A stretch of DNA of 39,627 bases from Helicobacteraceae bacterium. GTDB lineage: Bacteria; Campylobacterota; Campylobacteria; Campylobacterales; Sulfurimonadaceae. Below the pieces are notes generated by a model. It was not told the origin of the DNA. It made no database searches and was given only the letters and a program-made list of their open reading frames with translations. Every line of letters starts with the position of its first letter. Position 1 is the stretch's first letter. A program made the translations under genes and the position numbers. The stretch spans positions 1 through 39,627 of the forward strand of contig WFNF01000122.1 of the NCBI GenBank assembly GCA_015488775.1. The letters run 5' to 3'. This document shows, one piece after another, positions 23,699-31,238 of this stretch.

Positions 23699-24535
23699 AT
23701 GAAAAAATTATTAACTTTGTCTATCATGGCATCAACACTACTGTTTGGTGCAGATGATATAAAAGATGATTTTGTAACACATACTGAACTTGGTTATGTT
23801 AACACTACAGGTAATACTAATGTAGAAACTTTTTCTTTAAATTTTGGTTTAAAGAAAAATTGGGATGCACATCATCTTAATTTTGATTTAGATGCCATAT
23901 ATGGTACTGAAGATAAAATTGAAAACAATAATAAAATAGTTACAGAGATAAATTATGACTATCAATTTGCAACTTCTTTGAGTGTTAACTACCTTGCAGG
24001 TTATAAAAGAGATCCTTTTGCAGGTTTTAAACTACAAGCATACACAGGTCCAGGTTTAAAATATATAGCAGTAAAAAATGAAACTATTAATTTAGACTTT
24101 CAAACCAATATACTTTATAGTTATGATGATGAATTAACTAAATATTATGGAACAAATAAAGCAGATGGAACACCAGATCCAGATAGTGAGATTGTGTACC
24201 CTTACGCTGATGGAACATCAGCTGCAAACATAACAGTTCCTGGTAAACAAAATAGCTATACTGGTTGGATGTTAAAAGGAAATTTTCTTTGGCAAATCAA
24301 TGAAAATGTAAAAGCTACTCAGTATCTCTCTTTTAGATCAGACTTTGAAGATATAGATAACCACTTTTTAACTTCTAAAACAGCAATAATATCTAAAATA
24401 AAAGATATTTTTTCAATGGGTGTAAGTTACAAATATGATTATGTAGGTAAACCACCTCTTGGTAATGTTAACGCAGATAAAACTTTTATGGTTAGTTTAA
24501 TTATAGATTACGATTTAAAAGATACATTTAACTAG
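23699..24535 (+). CDS. DUF481 outer-membrane protein (YdiY-like)
   Basis: The 278-aa barrel has a signal peptide (MKKLLTLSIMASTLLFGA) and the DUF481 hallmark HTELGYVNTTGNTNVETFSL followed by alternating strands. Family members (for example E. coli YdiY) are salt- or acid-induced outer-membrane proteins of unclear function. AAAGGA lies 7 nt before ATG 23699, which I prefer over the ATG at 23693. Its end overlaps the convergent MFS gene by 8 bp. It does not end in Phe, unusual for a barrel, although the penultimate residue is Phe. Confidence 0.88.
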   Translation: MKKLLTLSIMASTLLFGADDIKDDFVTHTELGYVNTTGNTNVETFSLNFGLKKNWDAHHLNFDLDAIYGTEDKIENNNKIVTEINYDYQFATSLSVNYLAGYKRDPFAGFKLQAYTGPGLKYIAVKNETINLDFQTNILYSYDDELTKYYGTNKADGTPDPDSEIVYPYADGTSAANITVPGKQNSYTGWMLKGNFLWQINENVKATQYLSFRSDFEDIDNHFLTSKTAIISKIKDIFSMGVSYKYDYVGKPPLGNVNADKTFMVSLIIDYDLKDTFN

Positions 24536-25634
24536 GTTTATACTGTCTTTTCTCAAATAAAACCATAAATACCCCACATAAAAAAGCTAAACCAAATGCA
24601 CTCAAAAAGAGTTCGTTTGGATAGTACTCATAAACATAACCACTATAAAATGCCCCTAAAAATGCTCCACCACCATAAGCTAAACCAAAAAATAGTTGTG
24701 CTGCTAGTTTTTTACTTTTATATAACTCATATATAAAGGCTATGGATGCTGAGTGAAATAGAGCAAAACTAAAAGCGTGTAAGGATTGAGAAAAGTATAA
24801 TATAGAGATGTTTGATGCGAAAAAATAGACCAATAACCATCTAAATGCAGTTAAAAAAGCTGAAAACTGTAAAAGGTGTATATGTGAGTATTTGAAAAAT
24901 TTTGCTTGAAAGTAAAAGAGTACAACCTCTACAACTACACCAAATGACCAAAGATATATAGTTGTGTCTAAAGATACACCATTATCTGTTTCATAAATAG
25001 TAAAAAAGTTATAAAATGGTCCAAAACTTATCTGCATTAGTATAAAGCCTATCCATAAAAAGTAGTGTTTTTGTATAGGTGGAAACTTATGCTCAAATGA
25101 GCTATTTTTATGATTGCTTTTTTCATATTTTGCTACACTGTACGCACTTATAGCAGTCATAATGGTTAAAAAACTTAAAAAACCTATAGCTGTGTTTGCA
25201 CCATCTAAAAACTTTACTAAAACAAGTGCAACAAGTATAAACCCTATAGATCCAAAAAGTCTAACCTTTCCATAATCCTTTTTACCTATTAACTCTAAAG
25301 CTATAACCTCAACATATGGTAAACTTAAAGATAAAGCAACACCTAAGGCTATGTTTGAGAGTATAAGCAGGTAAAAACTCTCTATAGTTAAAAAAAAGCT
25401 AAGTCCACTTAGTGACATCAGGATTAGGGCTTTGTTAAAGATAGCTCTGTCAAGCTTTAGACCTTTTATAAAAAGAAAAGGGATAATAAGTCTTACAAAA
25501 GGAGCAGATGCAAAGATAATACCTATCTCATAAGCTGTATAACCTATGGTGTCTAAAACCTTTGGTAGAAAGATTATGCTTACGCCAATAATTGCAAAGT
25601 AAAAAAAGTAAAACGAGCTTAATAAAAATTTCAC
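24528..25634 (-). CDS. MFS transporter, MFS_1-like (nucleoside/phenylpropionate permease type)
   Basis: The 368-aa protein has 12 predicted helices and matches the MFS_1_like/HcaT-LacY subgroup: KVLDTIGYTAYEIGIIFASA near the start and RLFGSIGFILVALVLVKFLD in the middle (the R-x-x-G-S-x-G-F motif of helix 5). It probably exchanges a small molecule with protons in the inner membrane; substrate unknown. It follows the RDD gene with a 4-bp overlap (25631-25634), so the two form an operon. Its 3' end overlaps the convergent DUF481 gene. Confidence 0.85.
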   Translation of the reverse strand: MKFLLSSFYFFYFAIIGVSIIFLPKVLDTIGYTAYEIGIIFASAPFVRLIIPFLFIKGLKLDRAIFNKALILMSLSGLSFFLTIESFYLLILSNIALGVALSLSLPYVEVIALELIGKKDYGKVRLFGSIGFILVALVLVKFLDGANTAIGFLSFLTIMTAISAYSVAKYEKSNHKNSSFEHKFPPIQKHYFLWIGFILMQISFGPFYNFFTIYETDNGVSLDTTIYLWSFGVVVEVVLFYFQAKFFKYSHIHLLQFSAFLTAFRWLLVYFFASNISILYFSQSLHAFSFALFHSASIAFIYELYKSKKLAAQLFFGLAYGGGAFLGAFYSGYVYEYYPNELFLSAFGLAFLCGVFMVLFEKRQYKPS

Positions 25635-26101
25635 GTATAAATCACAATAGTTTTGGAGATTATGTCATGTAGGGCTTTTTTATCTTTTCTAAAAAGTGGT
25701 ACAAAAAATCCCACCATACTTATAACAGACAAAAAGTAGCCAAAAAATCTTAGTATAACTTGGAGTAAACTTGCTGTTTGCAAAGTTTGATCATCAACTA
25801 CTTTTATGTGTAACATCTTTTTACCAGGCGTTTGACCCCACTTATACCACATAAAAATATAGGCTATAGTAGTTAAGATAAGCTGGGTAAGTGAAGCAAA
25901 AGGGTTTGGTGTATGTTTTAATGATTCAGAATCTTGAACTATAACATCTAAGGCAGTAGCACTTTGAGTCTCACCATAACCAAATAAAATCATAATAATA
26001 AGCGATATAGGCATACCAATCATAAAAAGATCTGTTATAAAAGCAAAAGCTCTTGTACCAAATCTTGCAAGGTGTGCTTTTTTAGTTTGTTTAATTTTCA
26101 T
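25631..26101 (-). CDS. RDD family membrane protein
   Basis: The 156-aa protein has three to four hydrophobic segments and the RDD signatures: ARFGTRAFAFITDLFMIGMP (R and D of the first helix), MWYKWGQTPGKKMLHIKVVD, and a C-terminal DKKALHDIISKTIVI. RDD proteins are small inner-membrane proteins; some act as Na+ or K+/H+ antiporters or help partner transporters. It overlaps the MFS gene by 4 bp (ATGA-type), suggesting translational coupling and joint function. Confidence 0.9.
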   Translation of the reverse strand: MKIKQTKKAHLARFGTRAFAFITDLFMIGMPISLIIMILFGYGETQSATALDVIVQDSESLKHTPNPFASLTQLILTTIAYIFMWYKWGQTPGKKMLHIKVVDDQTLQTASLLQVILRFFGYFLSVISMVGFFVPLFRKDKKALHDIISKTIVIYT

Positions 26102-26186
26102 AATGTGATTTTAACATAATTAGGTTTTAAATATATCGTGCTAAAATATGTGCAAGAAACTTAGTTTTTTATCAAAGGGTATTTTT

Positions 26187-26672
26187 ATGGAAAGAATTTT
26201 AGGAGATAATGACTTTATTATCTCAAAAACAGACAAACAAGGTAGATTAACCTATGTTAATCGTATCTTTATGGATTTAGCAGAGTATGACGAGGAGGAA
26301 CTTCTGGGTAAGCCTCACTCTATCATTAGACATGAAGATATGCCCCGTATAGTTTTTAAACTACTTTGGGAACAGATAGCAGATAAAAAAGAGATTTTTG
26401 CTTATGTTGTAAATAAAACAAAAAATGGAAACTACTACTGGGTTTATGCTAATGTAACAGCTTCTTTAGATAAAAGAGGAAATATATTAGGTTACCACTC
26501 TGTAAGAAGAAAACCTAATCCAAAAGCTTTAGAGATTATAAAACCATTCTACAAATCTATGCTAGATGCCGAAAAATTTGGTGGTATAGAAGCAGGTAAA
26601 AAAGTTTTACTTGATTTATTAAATGAAAAAGGGGTGTCATATGATGAACTTATCATCTCTTTACAAGGATAA
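26187..26672 (+). CDS. Aer-like PAS domain protein, second paralogue
   Basis: The 161-aa PAS protein closely matches the one at 16385. Aer-type motifs are [40 protein letters not shown] and [20 protein letters not shown]. The start at 26187 is supported by AAAGGG 8 nt upstream; a longer frame to 26148 lacks a ribosome binding site and aligns with nothing in the paralogue. FAD-based redox sensing is likely from the Aer resemblance. It overlaps the chemoreceptor gene by 32 nt with the same junction sequence as the first pair. Confidence 0.9.
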   Translation: MERILGDNDFIISKTDKQGRLTYVNRIFMDLAEYDEEELLGKPHSIIRHEDMPRIVFKLLWEQIADKKEIFAYVVNKTKNGNYYWVYANVTASLDKRGNILGYHSVRRKPNPKALEIIKPFYKSMLDAEKFGGIEAGKKVLLDLLNEKGVSYDELIISLQG

Positions 26673-28074
26673 ACAGACCTTAACTCTACTTTTAGTAGTT
26701 TTTGGTGTTATGATATATGCTTTACTTGGTGCAGATTATATACTTGCAGGTTTAATGTTTCTTGGTGTATTGGTATCTTTAGTTTTTAGCTCTTCAAGTA
26801 CGTCATTTACACATGAAAAACTTGATGACGATATAAGAGCATTACTTAGAGATACAGCTAATGGAGAGCTTGAAGGGCGTTTAACACATATACACTCAAA
26901 AGATAAAGATAAAGAGAACCTAGCTTGGGCTATAAATGATGTTCTTGATCAGTTAGAAGCTTTTATGAGGGATGCACAAACTACTATACAATGTGCATCT
27001 GAGGGTAAAACATATAGAAGAGCTTATCCATCTGGACTTCATGGTATGTTTAGAAAGACTTTGGAAGATTTAAATAAAGCTATAGATAGTATCTCACAAA
27101 GCCATTTTACTAAGATTAAAGGGGAGTTATCTTCTAGCTTATCTGGGCTTGGCGGTGGTATGTCAGCTGGTCTTAAAGTTTTACAAACAGATATACTTGC
27201 ATCTGAATCTGAATCTAAAAAAATTGTTGAGACTTCAGAAAAAACTGCTTATGAGTCAAATGAAGCAAAAGAGAATGTTCAAGATATATCTAACAAACTT
27301 GGTGAGCTTGTAGAATTGATTGGTAGTTCACATGAGGGTATTTTATCTTTAGCTGAAAGGTCTCGTGAGATTTCAGAGGTTGTAGATCTTATTAAAGATA
27401 TTGCTGATCAAACAAACTTACTTGCTTTAAATGCTGCTATAGAAGCCGCGCGTGCAGGTGAGCATGGTAGAGGTTTTGCAGTTGTTGCTGATGAGGTAAG
27501 AAAACTAGCAGAGAGAACGCAAAAAGCTACACATGAGATAGAGATAACTATAAAAGCTCTACAACAAGAAACAGGCGACATTCAAACAAACTCAGAAAAA
27601 ATATCTGTTATTGCAGATAGTTCAAGCCAGATAGTATCTAACTTTGAAAATACCTTTGATTCTTTTGCAGATATGGCAACACATTCAGCACAAAATGCGG
27701 TTTCTATAAGTAGTAGACTTTTTGTAACACTTGTAAAAGTTGATCATATCATCTTTAAATCAAATGCATACGCTAATGTTTTAGAGCAAAACAAATCTTA
27801 TGAGGTTGTTGATCATCTAAATTGTAGATTGGGTCAATGGTATGCTAATGAGGGTAAAAACTCTTTTGATAAAACAAAATCTTTTACCCGCATCGATGCT
27901 CCACATAAAATTATTCATGAAAGTGCTAAACAAAATGCTCAATTTATATATGATAATAATGTTCTAACTGGTAACTCACCATCTAAAATTATAGAAAATT
28001 TCCAAAAAATGGAAGATGCATCATCTAAACTATTTACTATTCTTGATGAAATGATTGTTGAAGATAAAGCTTAG
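26641..28074 (+). CDS. Chemoreceptor with CZB zinc-binding domain, second paralogue
   Basis: The 477-aa protein has two short membrane segments near the N-terminus (about 14-50), a cytoplasmic linker and the MCP hairpin ([20 protein letters not shown]). The C-terminal CZB domain has H369 (VDHIIFK), C395 in the full NCRLGQWY motif, H422 and H426 (PHKIIH). It is closer to the CZB consensus than the first paralogue (CRLGQWY against CTFSSWY). ATG 26641 follows AAAGGGG within the PAS gene. It probably forms a receptor complex with the PAS protein and reports redox or oxidant stress to CheA. Confidence 0.93.
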   Translation: MMNLSSLYKDKQTLTLLLVVFGVMIYALLGADYILAGLMFLGVLVSLVFSSSSTSFTHEKLDDDIRALLRDTANGELEGRLTHIHSKDKDKENLAWAINDVLDQLEAFMRDAQTTIQCASEGKTYRRAYPSGLHGMFRKTLEDLNKAIDSISQSHFTKIKGELSSSLSGLGGGMSAGLKVLQTDILASESESKKIVETSEKTAYESNEAKENVQDISNKLGELVELIGSSHEGILSLAERSREISEVVDLIKDIADQTNLLALNAAIEAARAGEHGRGFAVVADEVRKLAERTQKATHEIEITIKALQQETGDIQTNSEKISVIADSSSQIVSNFENTFDSFADMATHSAQNAVSISSRLFVTLVKVDHIIFKSNAYANVLEQNKSYEVVDHLNCRLGQWYANEGKNSFDKTKSFTRIDAPHKIIHESAKQNAQFIYDNNVLTGNSPSKIIENFQKMEDASSKLFTILDEMIVEDKA

Positions 28075-28100
28075 TTAACTTAAGGTTAACTAACTTGGAT

Positions 28101-28206
28101 TATAATTTCCTTACTGACCAAGCGTGAACTACTTGGAAAGATTCATTTTACTCCTTAGATTCAAAGCATTTAAAATGTAGTGTTTGATTTTAAATGCTTT
28201 ACTTTT
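28101..28206 (+). ncRNA. Candidate small RNA or MCP 3' end transcript
   Basis: TATAAT at 28101-28106 is followed by a hairpin (CCAAG 28118-28122 with CTTGG 28132-28136) and then a 14-bp stem at 28163-28200 with a T-rich tail. Promoter-like element, hairpin and terminator within about 105 nt could define an sRNA. The -35 region is poor, so it may simply be the 3' end of the chemoreceptor transcript. Confidence 0.3.
28163..28200. terminator. Bidirectional terminator
   Basis: AAAGCATTTAAAAT and ATTTTAAATGCTTT form a perfect 14-bp inverted repeat with a 10-nt loop, with TTACTTTTTT after it. It lies between two convergent genes (chemoreceptor and cobA) and should stop both transcripts. Confidence 0.75.
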
Positions 28207-28209
28207 TTA

Positions 28210-28929
28210 CTAAATAATTTTTTCTCTTAAACTTACAACATCTCCAACTATTATCATCGCTGGTGTTTCTATAGACTCTTTTTTTACCATACTTAAAACA
28301 TTTCCTAAGTCACTTACATATACCTTTTGATCAGGAGTGCTTCCTTTAGATATTATAGCTATAGGAAGTTTAGGGCTTTTACCAACTCTTATAAGCTCAC
28401 TACTTATATGCTCTATATTGTGTAAGCCCATCAAAAAGATTATTGTTGATTCATCTTTTAAAAGCTCAAAATCTACATTTGTAGCTCTTTTTGTTGAGCT
28501 ATGCCCAGTTACCACTTTAAAAGATGTAGCTACACCTCTGTGTGTTACAGGGATACCACTAAGTTCAGGAACACTTATAGCTGAAGTTATCCCAGGTATA
28601 AGTTCAAACTCTACACCTCTATCTTTAAGATATATAGCCTCCTCACCACCACGACCAAAAACAAAAGGATCACCACCTTTTAATCTTACAACCTCTTTGT
28701 ACTTTTTAGAGTTTTCATAAATAATTTCATTTATAATCTCTTGCTTAAAGGTGTGTTTAGAGTCTTCTTTACCAACAAAGATAAACTCACAACCATCTTT
28801 AGCCAAGTCTAGCATCTCAACATTTGCAAGTCTATCATAGATGATAACATCAGCTCGCAGTATAGCTTTATGAGCTTTAATAGTTAAAAGTTCAACATCT
28901 CCAGGACCAGCCCCACATAAGTAAACCAT
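28210..28929 (-). CDS. cobA: Uroporphyrinogen-III C-methyltransferase (SUMT)
   Basis: The 239-aa SAM-dependent enzyme methylates uroporphyrinogen III at C2 and C7 to precorrin-2, the first step to siroheme and related tetrapyrroles. It begins VYLCGAGPGDVELLTIKAHK. RLKGGDPFVFGRGGEEAIYL and LIPGITSAISVPELSGIPVT are the family motifs, followed by THRGVATSFKVVTGHSS. It lies divergent from the next pathway gene with only 45 bp between starts. Siroheme is needed by sulfite and nitrite reductases. Intact and of normal length for a stand-alone SUMT. Confidence 0.95.
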   Translation of the reverse strand: MVYLCGAGPGDVELLTIKAHKAILRADVIIYDRLANVEMLDLAKDGCEFIFVGKEDSKHTFKQEIINEIIYENSKKYKEVVRLKGGDPFVFGRGGEEAIYLKDRGVEFELIPGITSAISVPELSGIPVTHRGVATSFKVVTGHSSTKRATNVDFELLKDESTIIFLMGLHNIEHISSELIRVGKSPKLPIAIISKGSTPDQKVYVSDLGNVLSMVKKESIETPAMIIVGDVVSLREKII

Positions 28930-28974
28930 GTTAAACCCCTAAGTTTTTTTGTAATTATATGATAAACTTTGTAT

Positions 28975-29535
28975 ATGAGTAAATATTTTCCCCTTTTTTA
29001 TAATATTGACAATAAAAAGATACTTTTAGTTGGTGGTGGAGCAGTAGCACACGAGAAACTAGAGAAACTTTTAGAGTTTGAGGTTAAGCCACTTATAGTT
29101 GCTAAAGAGTGCTCTTTAGAGTTTTTAGACCTAGCAAAAGAGTTAAAGATAAAAATAAAACCATTTGATAAAGATGATTTAGATGGTGTAGATATAGTTA
29201 TAGCAGCTATTGATGATATAGCTTTGCAAGAGCAGATTTTCAAACTAACAAGAGAAACGGCAACACTTTGTAATGTAGTTGATAATCAAAAATATTGTGA
29301 TTTTATCTTTCCATCGTTCATAAAAGATGATGATTTAACTATAGCTATATCAACTTCAGGTAGCTCTCCAGCCTTTGCAAAAGAGTTAAAAAAACATATA
29401 AAAAATTCACTCCCTAGTGGAATAGGGGAGTTTTTGCAAAAGATGAAAGATTTAAGGAAAAGTGAGCCAAAGGGAAAAGCTAGGATGAAAAAGTTTTCTT
29501 ATATGGCAAAAGAGTTTTTTAAATCTAAAATATAA
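28975..29535 (+). CDS. Precorrin-2 dehydrogenase / sirohydrochlorin ferrochelatase (Met8/CysG-N type)
   Basis: The 186-aa protein has the NAD-binding start KKILLVGGGAVAHEKLEKLL, then CNVVDNQKYCDFIFPSFIKD and TIAISTSGSSPAFAKELKKH, which are Met8/CysG-N hallmarks. It oxidises precorrin-2 and may insert iron to finish siroheme. The start is put at ATG 28975; an upstream TTG at 28969 adds two residues. There is little room for a leader: the start lies 45 bp from divergent cobA. The 3' end overlaps the convergent TrpD2-like gene by 37 bp. Confidence 0.9.
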   Translation: MSKYFPLFYNIDNKKILLVGGGAVAHEKLEKLLEFEVKPLIVAKECSLEFLDLAKELKIKIKPFDKDDLDGVDIVIAAIDDIALQEQIFKLTRETATLCNVVDNQKYCDFIFPSFIKDDDLTIAISTSGSSPAFAKELKKHIKNSLPSGIGEFLQKMKDLRKSEPKGKARMKKFSYMAKEFFKSKI

Positions 29536-30275
29536 AGTAAGATGTTAGCGTTATACTCTGCAAGTTTATCTATATCATCAAGATATGGAGTTGGGTCAAC
29601 CTTAATCTCTTCAGTTGTTGAGTTTCTGCTTATGATTAAAACCCCTTTTTTAAACATCTCCCATGAGCCCTCATCACCTTTACTTAACACAAAAGTTTCA
29701 CAATAAGGTGAAAAAAGATCTATATACTTTTGAGCATAAGGTTTGTGATGATACCCCATAAAACAAACTTTTGGTTTAGATACAAAAGATAGTTTCTCTA
29801 GTGTGTTAAAAGCAGTTCTTAAAAATATATTTTCTCTAAGTTGGTTTAGTTTATGAAGCTGTGGTAAAAAACTCTCTCTATCATTTACTATAAGGTTTGG
29901 CGTAAAAGTTTCATCTTTTATATAATCTTTAAAAGAGTTATGATTATCAATGTTTACACTTACACTTACATTTTCTTTATTTAAAATTTCACAAACTTTT
30001 TTTAAAAGATATGGGTTTCTTTTTTTGCCATCATAAGAGTAAGATAGCTCTATATCTGCTTTTGTATCTGAAAAGATAGTTTTCTCAGACATAGCTTGCA
30101 AAGCACCTTGTAGCTCCTCTAAAGTTTCCCTTTTATCTCTAAGTGAGATTAAAAAAGCACCAAGAAGCTCTGCTGGTAGTTTAGACTCTAAGATACTTTT
30201 AAACACCTCATAACTCTCATCTTTACTAAAGTCAGTTTTTTTGTTAAGTTGTACTTTTATAAGATCTTGAACCAT
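29499..30275 (-). CDS. TrpD2/YbiB-like protein (glycosyltransferase family 3 fold)
   Basis: The 258-aa protein resembles the nucleic-acid-binding anthranilate phosphoribosyltransferase relatives TrpD2/YbiB. It has the helical N-terminal part (LPAELLGAFLISLRDKRETL, EELQGALQAM) and a Rossmann-like part with KVCFMGYHHKPYAQKYIDLF. It lacks the GTGGD/KHGN motifs that bind PRPP in TrpD, so anthranilate transfer is unlikely; DNA binding is reported for E. coli YbiB. It overlaps the hisF stop by 1 nt (TAATG), so it is translated with hisF. It is shorter than YbiB (about 320 aa). Confidence 0.75.
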   Translation of the reverse strand: MVQDLIKVQLNKKTDFSKDESYEVFKSILESKLPAELLGAFLISLRDKRETLEELQGALQAMSEKTIFSDTKADIELSYSYDGKKRNPYLLKKVCEILNKENVSVSVNIDNHNSFKDYIKDETFTPNLIVNDRESFLPQLHKLNQLRENIFLRTAFNTLEKLSFVSKPKVCFMGYHHKPYAQKYIDLFSPYCETFVLSKGDEGSWEMFKKGVLIISRNSTTEEIKVDPTPYLDDIDKLAEYNANILLYILDLKNSFAI

Positions 30276-31033
30276 TAAAGCCTAACAGGTATGTTCTGAT
30301 CAGATAAGTAGCGTTTAAGATCCATAATATCTATCTCTTTAAAGTGAAAGATACTAGCAGCAAGTGCAGCGTCAGCACCATAATCAAAAGCCTCTTTTAT
30401 ATGCTCCATAGTTCCAGCGCCACCACTAGCTATAACAGGTACATCCACCATTTGAGATATCTTTTGAGTTACCTCTATATCAAATCCAGCTTTTGTTCCA
30501 TCTGCGTCCATAGAGGTAAGAAGTATCTCACCAGCTCCTCTATCAACAACCTCTTTTGCCCACTCATAAGCATCTATACCAGTATCAACTCTTCCACCGT
30601 TTAGATAAACATGGTACTTGCCAGCAGTTTTTTTAACATCTATGGCAGTAACTATACATTGTGAACCAAAGCGTTTAGCACCCTCGTTAATTAGTTCGGG
30701 TCTTTTTATGGCTGCTGAGTTTATGCTAACCTTGTCACACCCTACATTTAAAAGAGCATATATATCTTCAAGCTTTCTAATCCCACCACCAACAGTAAGT
30801 GGTATAAAAACTTGTTCGGCAACTTTTTTAACAACATCAACTATGGTGTCACGCCCCTCATGAGATGCACCAATATCTAAAAAAGTTATCTCATCAGCTC
30901 CCTCTTCGTTGTAGCGTTTAGCAACCTCAACAGGATCACCAGCATCTCTTAAACCTACAAAGTTAACACCCTTAACAACACGACCATCTTTTACATCTAA
31001 ACATGGGATAATTCTTTTAGCAAAATAGTTCAC
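30275..31033 (-). CDS. hisF: Imidazole glycerol phosphate synthase, cyclase subunit HisF
   Basis: The 252-aa (beta-alpha)8 barrel matches His[21 protein letters not shown] with catalytic D13 (equivalent to D11), [20 protein letters not shown], a second acid in [26 protein letters not shown], and [13 protein letters not shown]. It uses ammonia from HisH to form imidazole glycerol phosphate and AICAR in histidine synthesis. The other his genes are not in the window. Full length, intact. Its promoter region is shared with divergent flgE and contains a 12-bp inverted repeat. Confidence 0.97.
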   Translation of the reverse strand: MNYFAKRIIPCLDVKDGRVVKGVNFVGLRDAGDPVEVAKRYNEEGADEITFLDIGASHEGRDTIVDVVKKVAEQVFIPLTVGGGIRKLEDIYALLNVGCDKVSINSAAIKRPELINEGAKRFGSQCIVTAIDVKKTAGKYHVYLNGGRVDTGIDAYEWAKEVVDRGAGEILLTSMDADGTKAGFDIEVTQKISQMVDVPVIASGGAGTMEHIKEAFDYGADAALAASIFHFKEIDIMDLKRYLSDQNIPVRL

Positions 31034-31094
31034 AATATCATCTTTATTTTTTTGAAATTATACCATTTTTCAAAATTAGAATTAAAGTAGACAG

Positions 31095-31130
31095 TTTATC
31101 ACATAAAACAAAATAAAATTATGTGATAAA
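31095..31130. promoter_or_regulatory. Perfect 12-bp inverted repeat between hisF and flgE
   Basis: TTTATCACATAA and TTATGTGATAAA form a perfect inverted repeat with a 12-nt spacer, 29 bp upstream of the flgE sigma-54 promoter and 61 bp from the hisF start. There is no T-tract. The TCACA/TGTGA half-sites recall CRP/FNR-family operators, but in the outward orientation. It may be a regulator site or a hisF leader hairpin. Confidence 0.45.
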
Positions 31131-31158
31131 GTGTAAAGTTTAATTATTATAAAAAATT

Positions 31159-31174
31159 TGGAACATTTATTGCT
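31159..31174 (+). promoter_or_regulatory. Sigma-54 promoter for flgE
   Basis: TGGAACATTTATTGCT fits the -24/-12 consensus TGGCAC-N5-TTGCT with one mismatch and has the required 10 bp between GG and GC. Transcription would start near 31186, about 53 nt before the flgE ATG. RpoN control of the hook gene is established in this phylum. Confidence 0.85.
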
Positions 31175-31238
31175 TGACTAATAACACTAGTAAAATCTAT
31201 TCTGTGTGTAGTTTAGATTTTAAATAAAGGATTTAATT

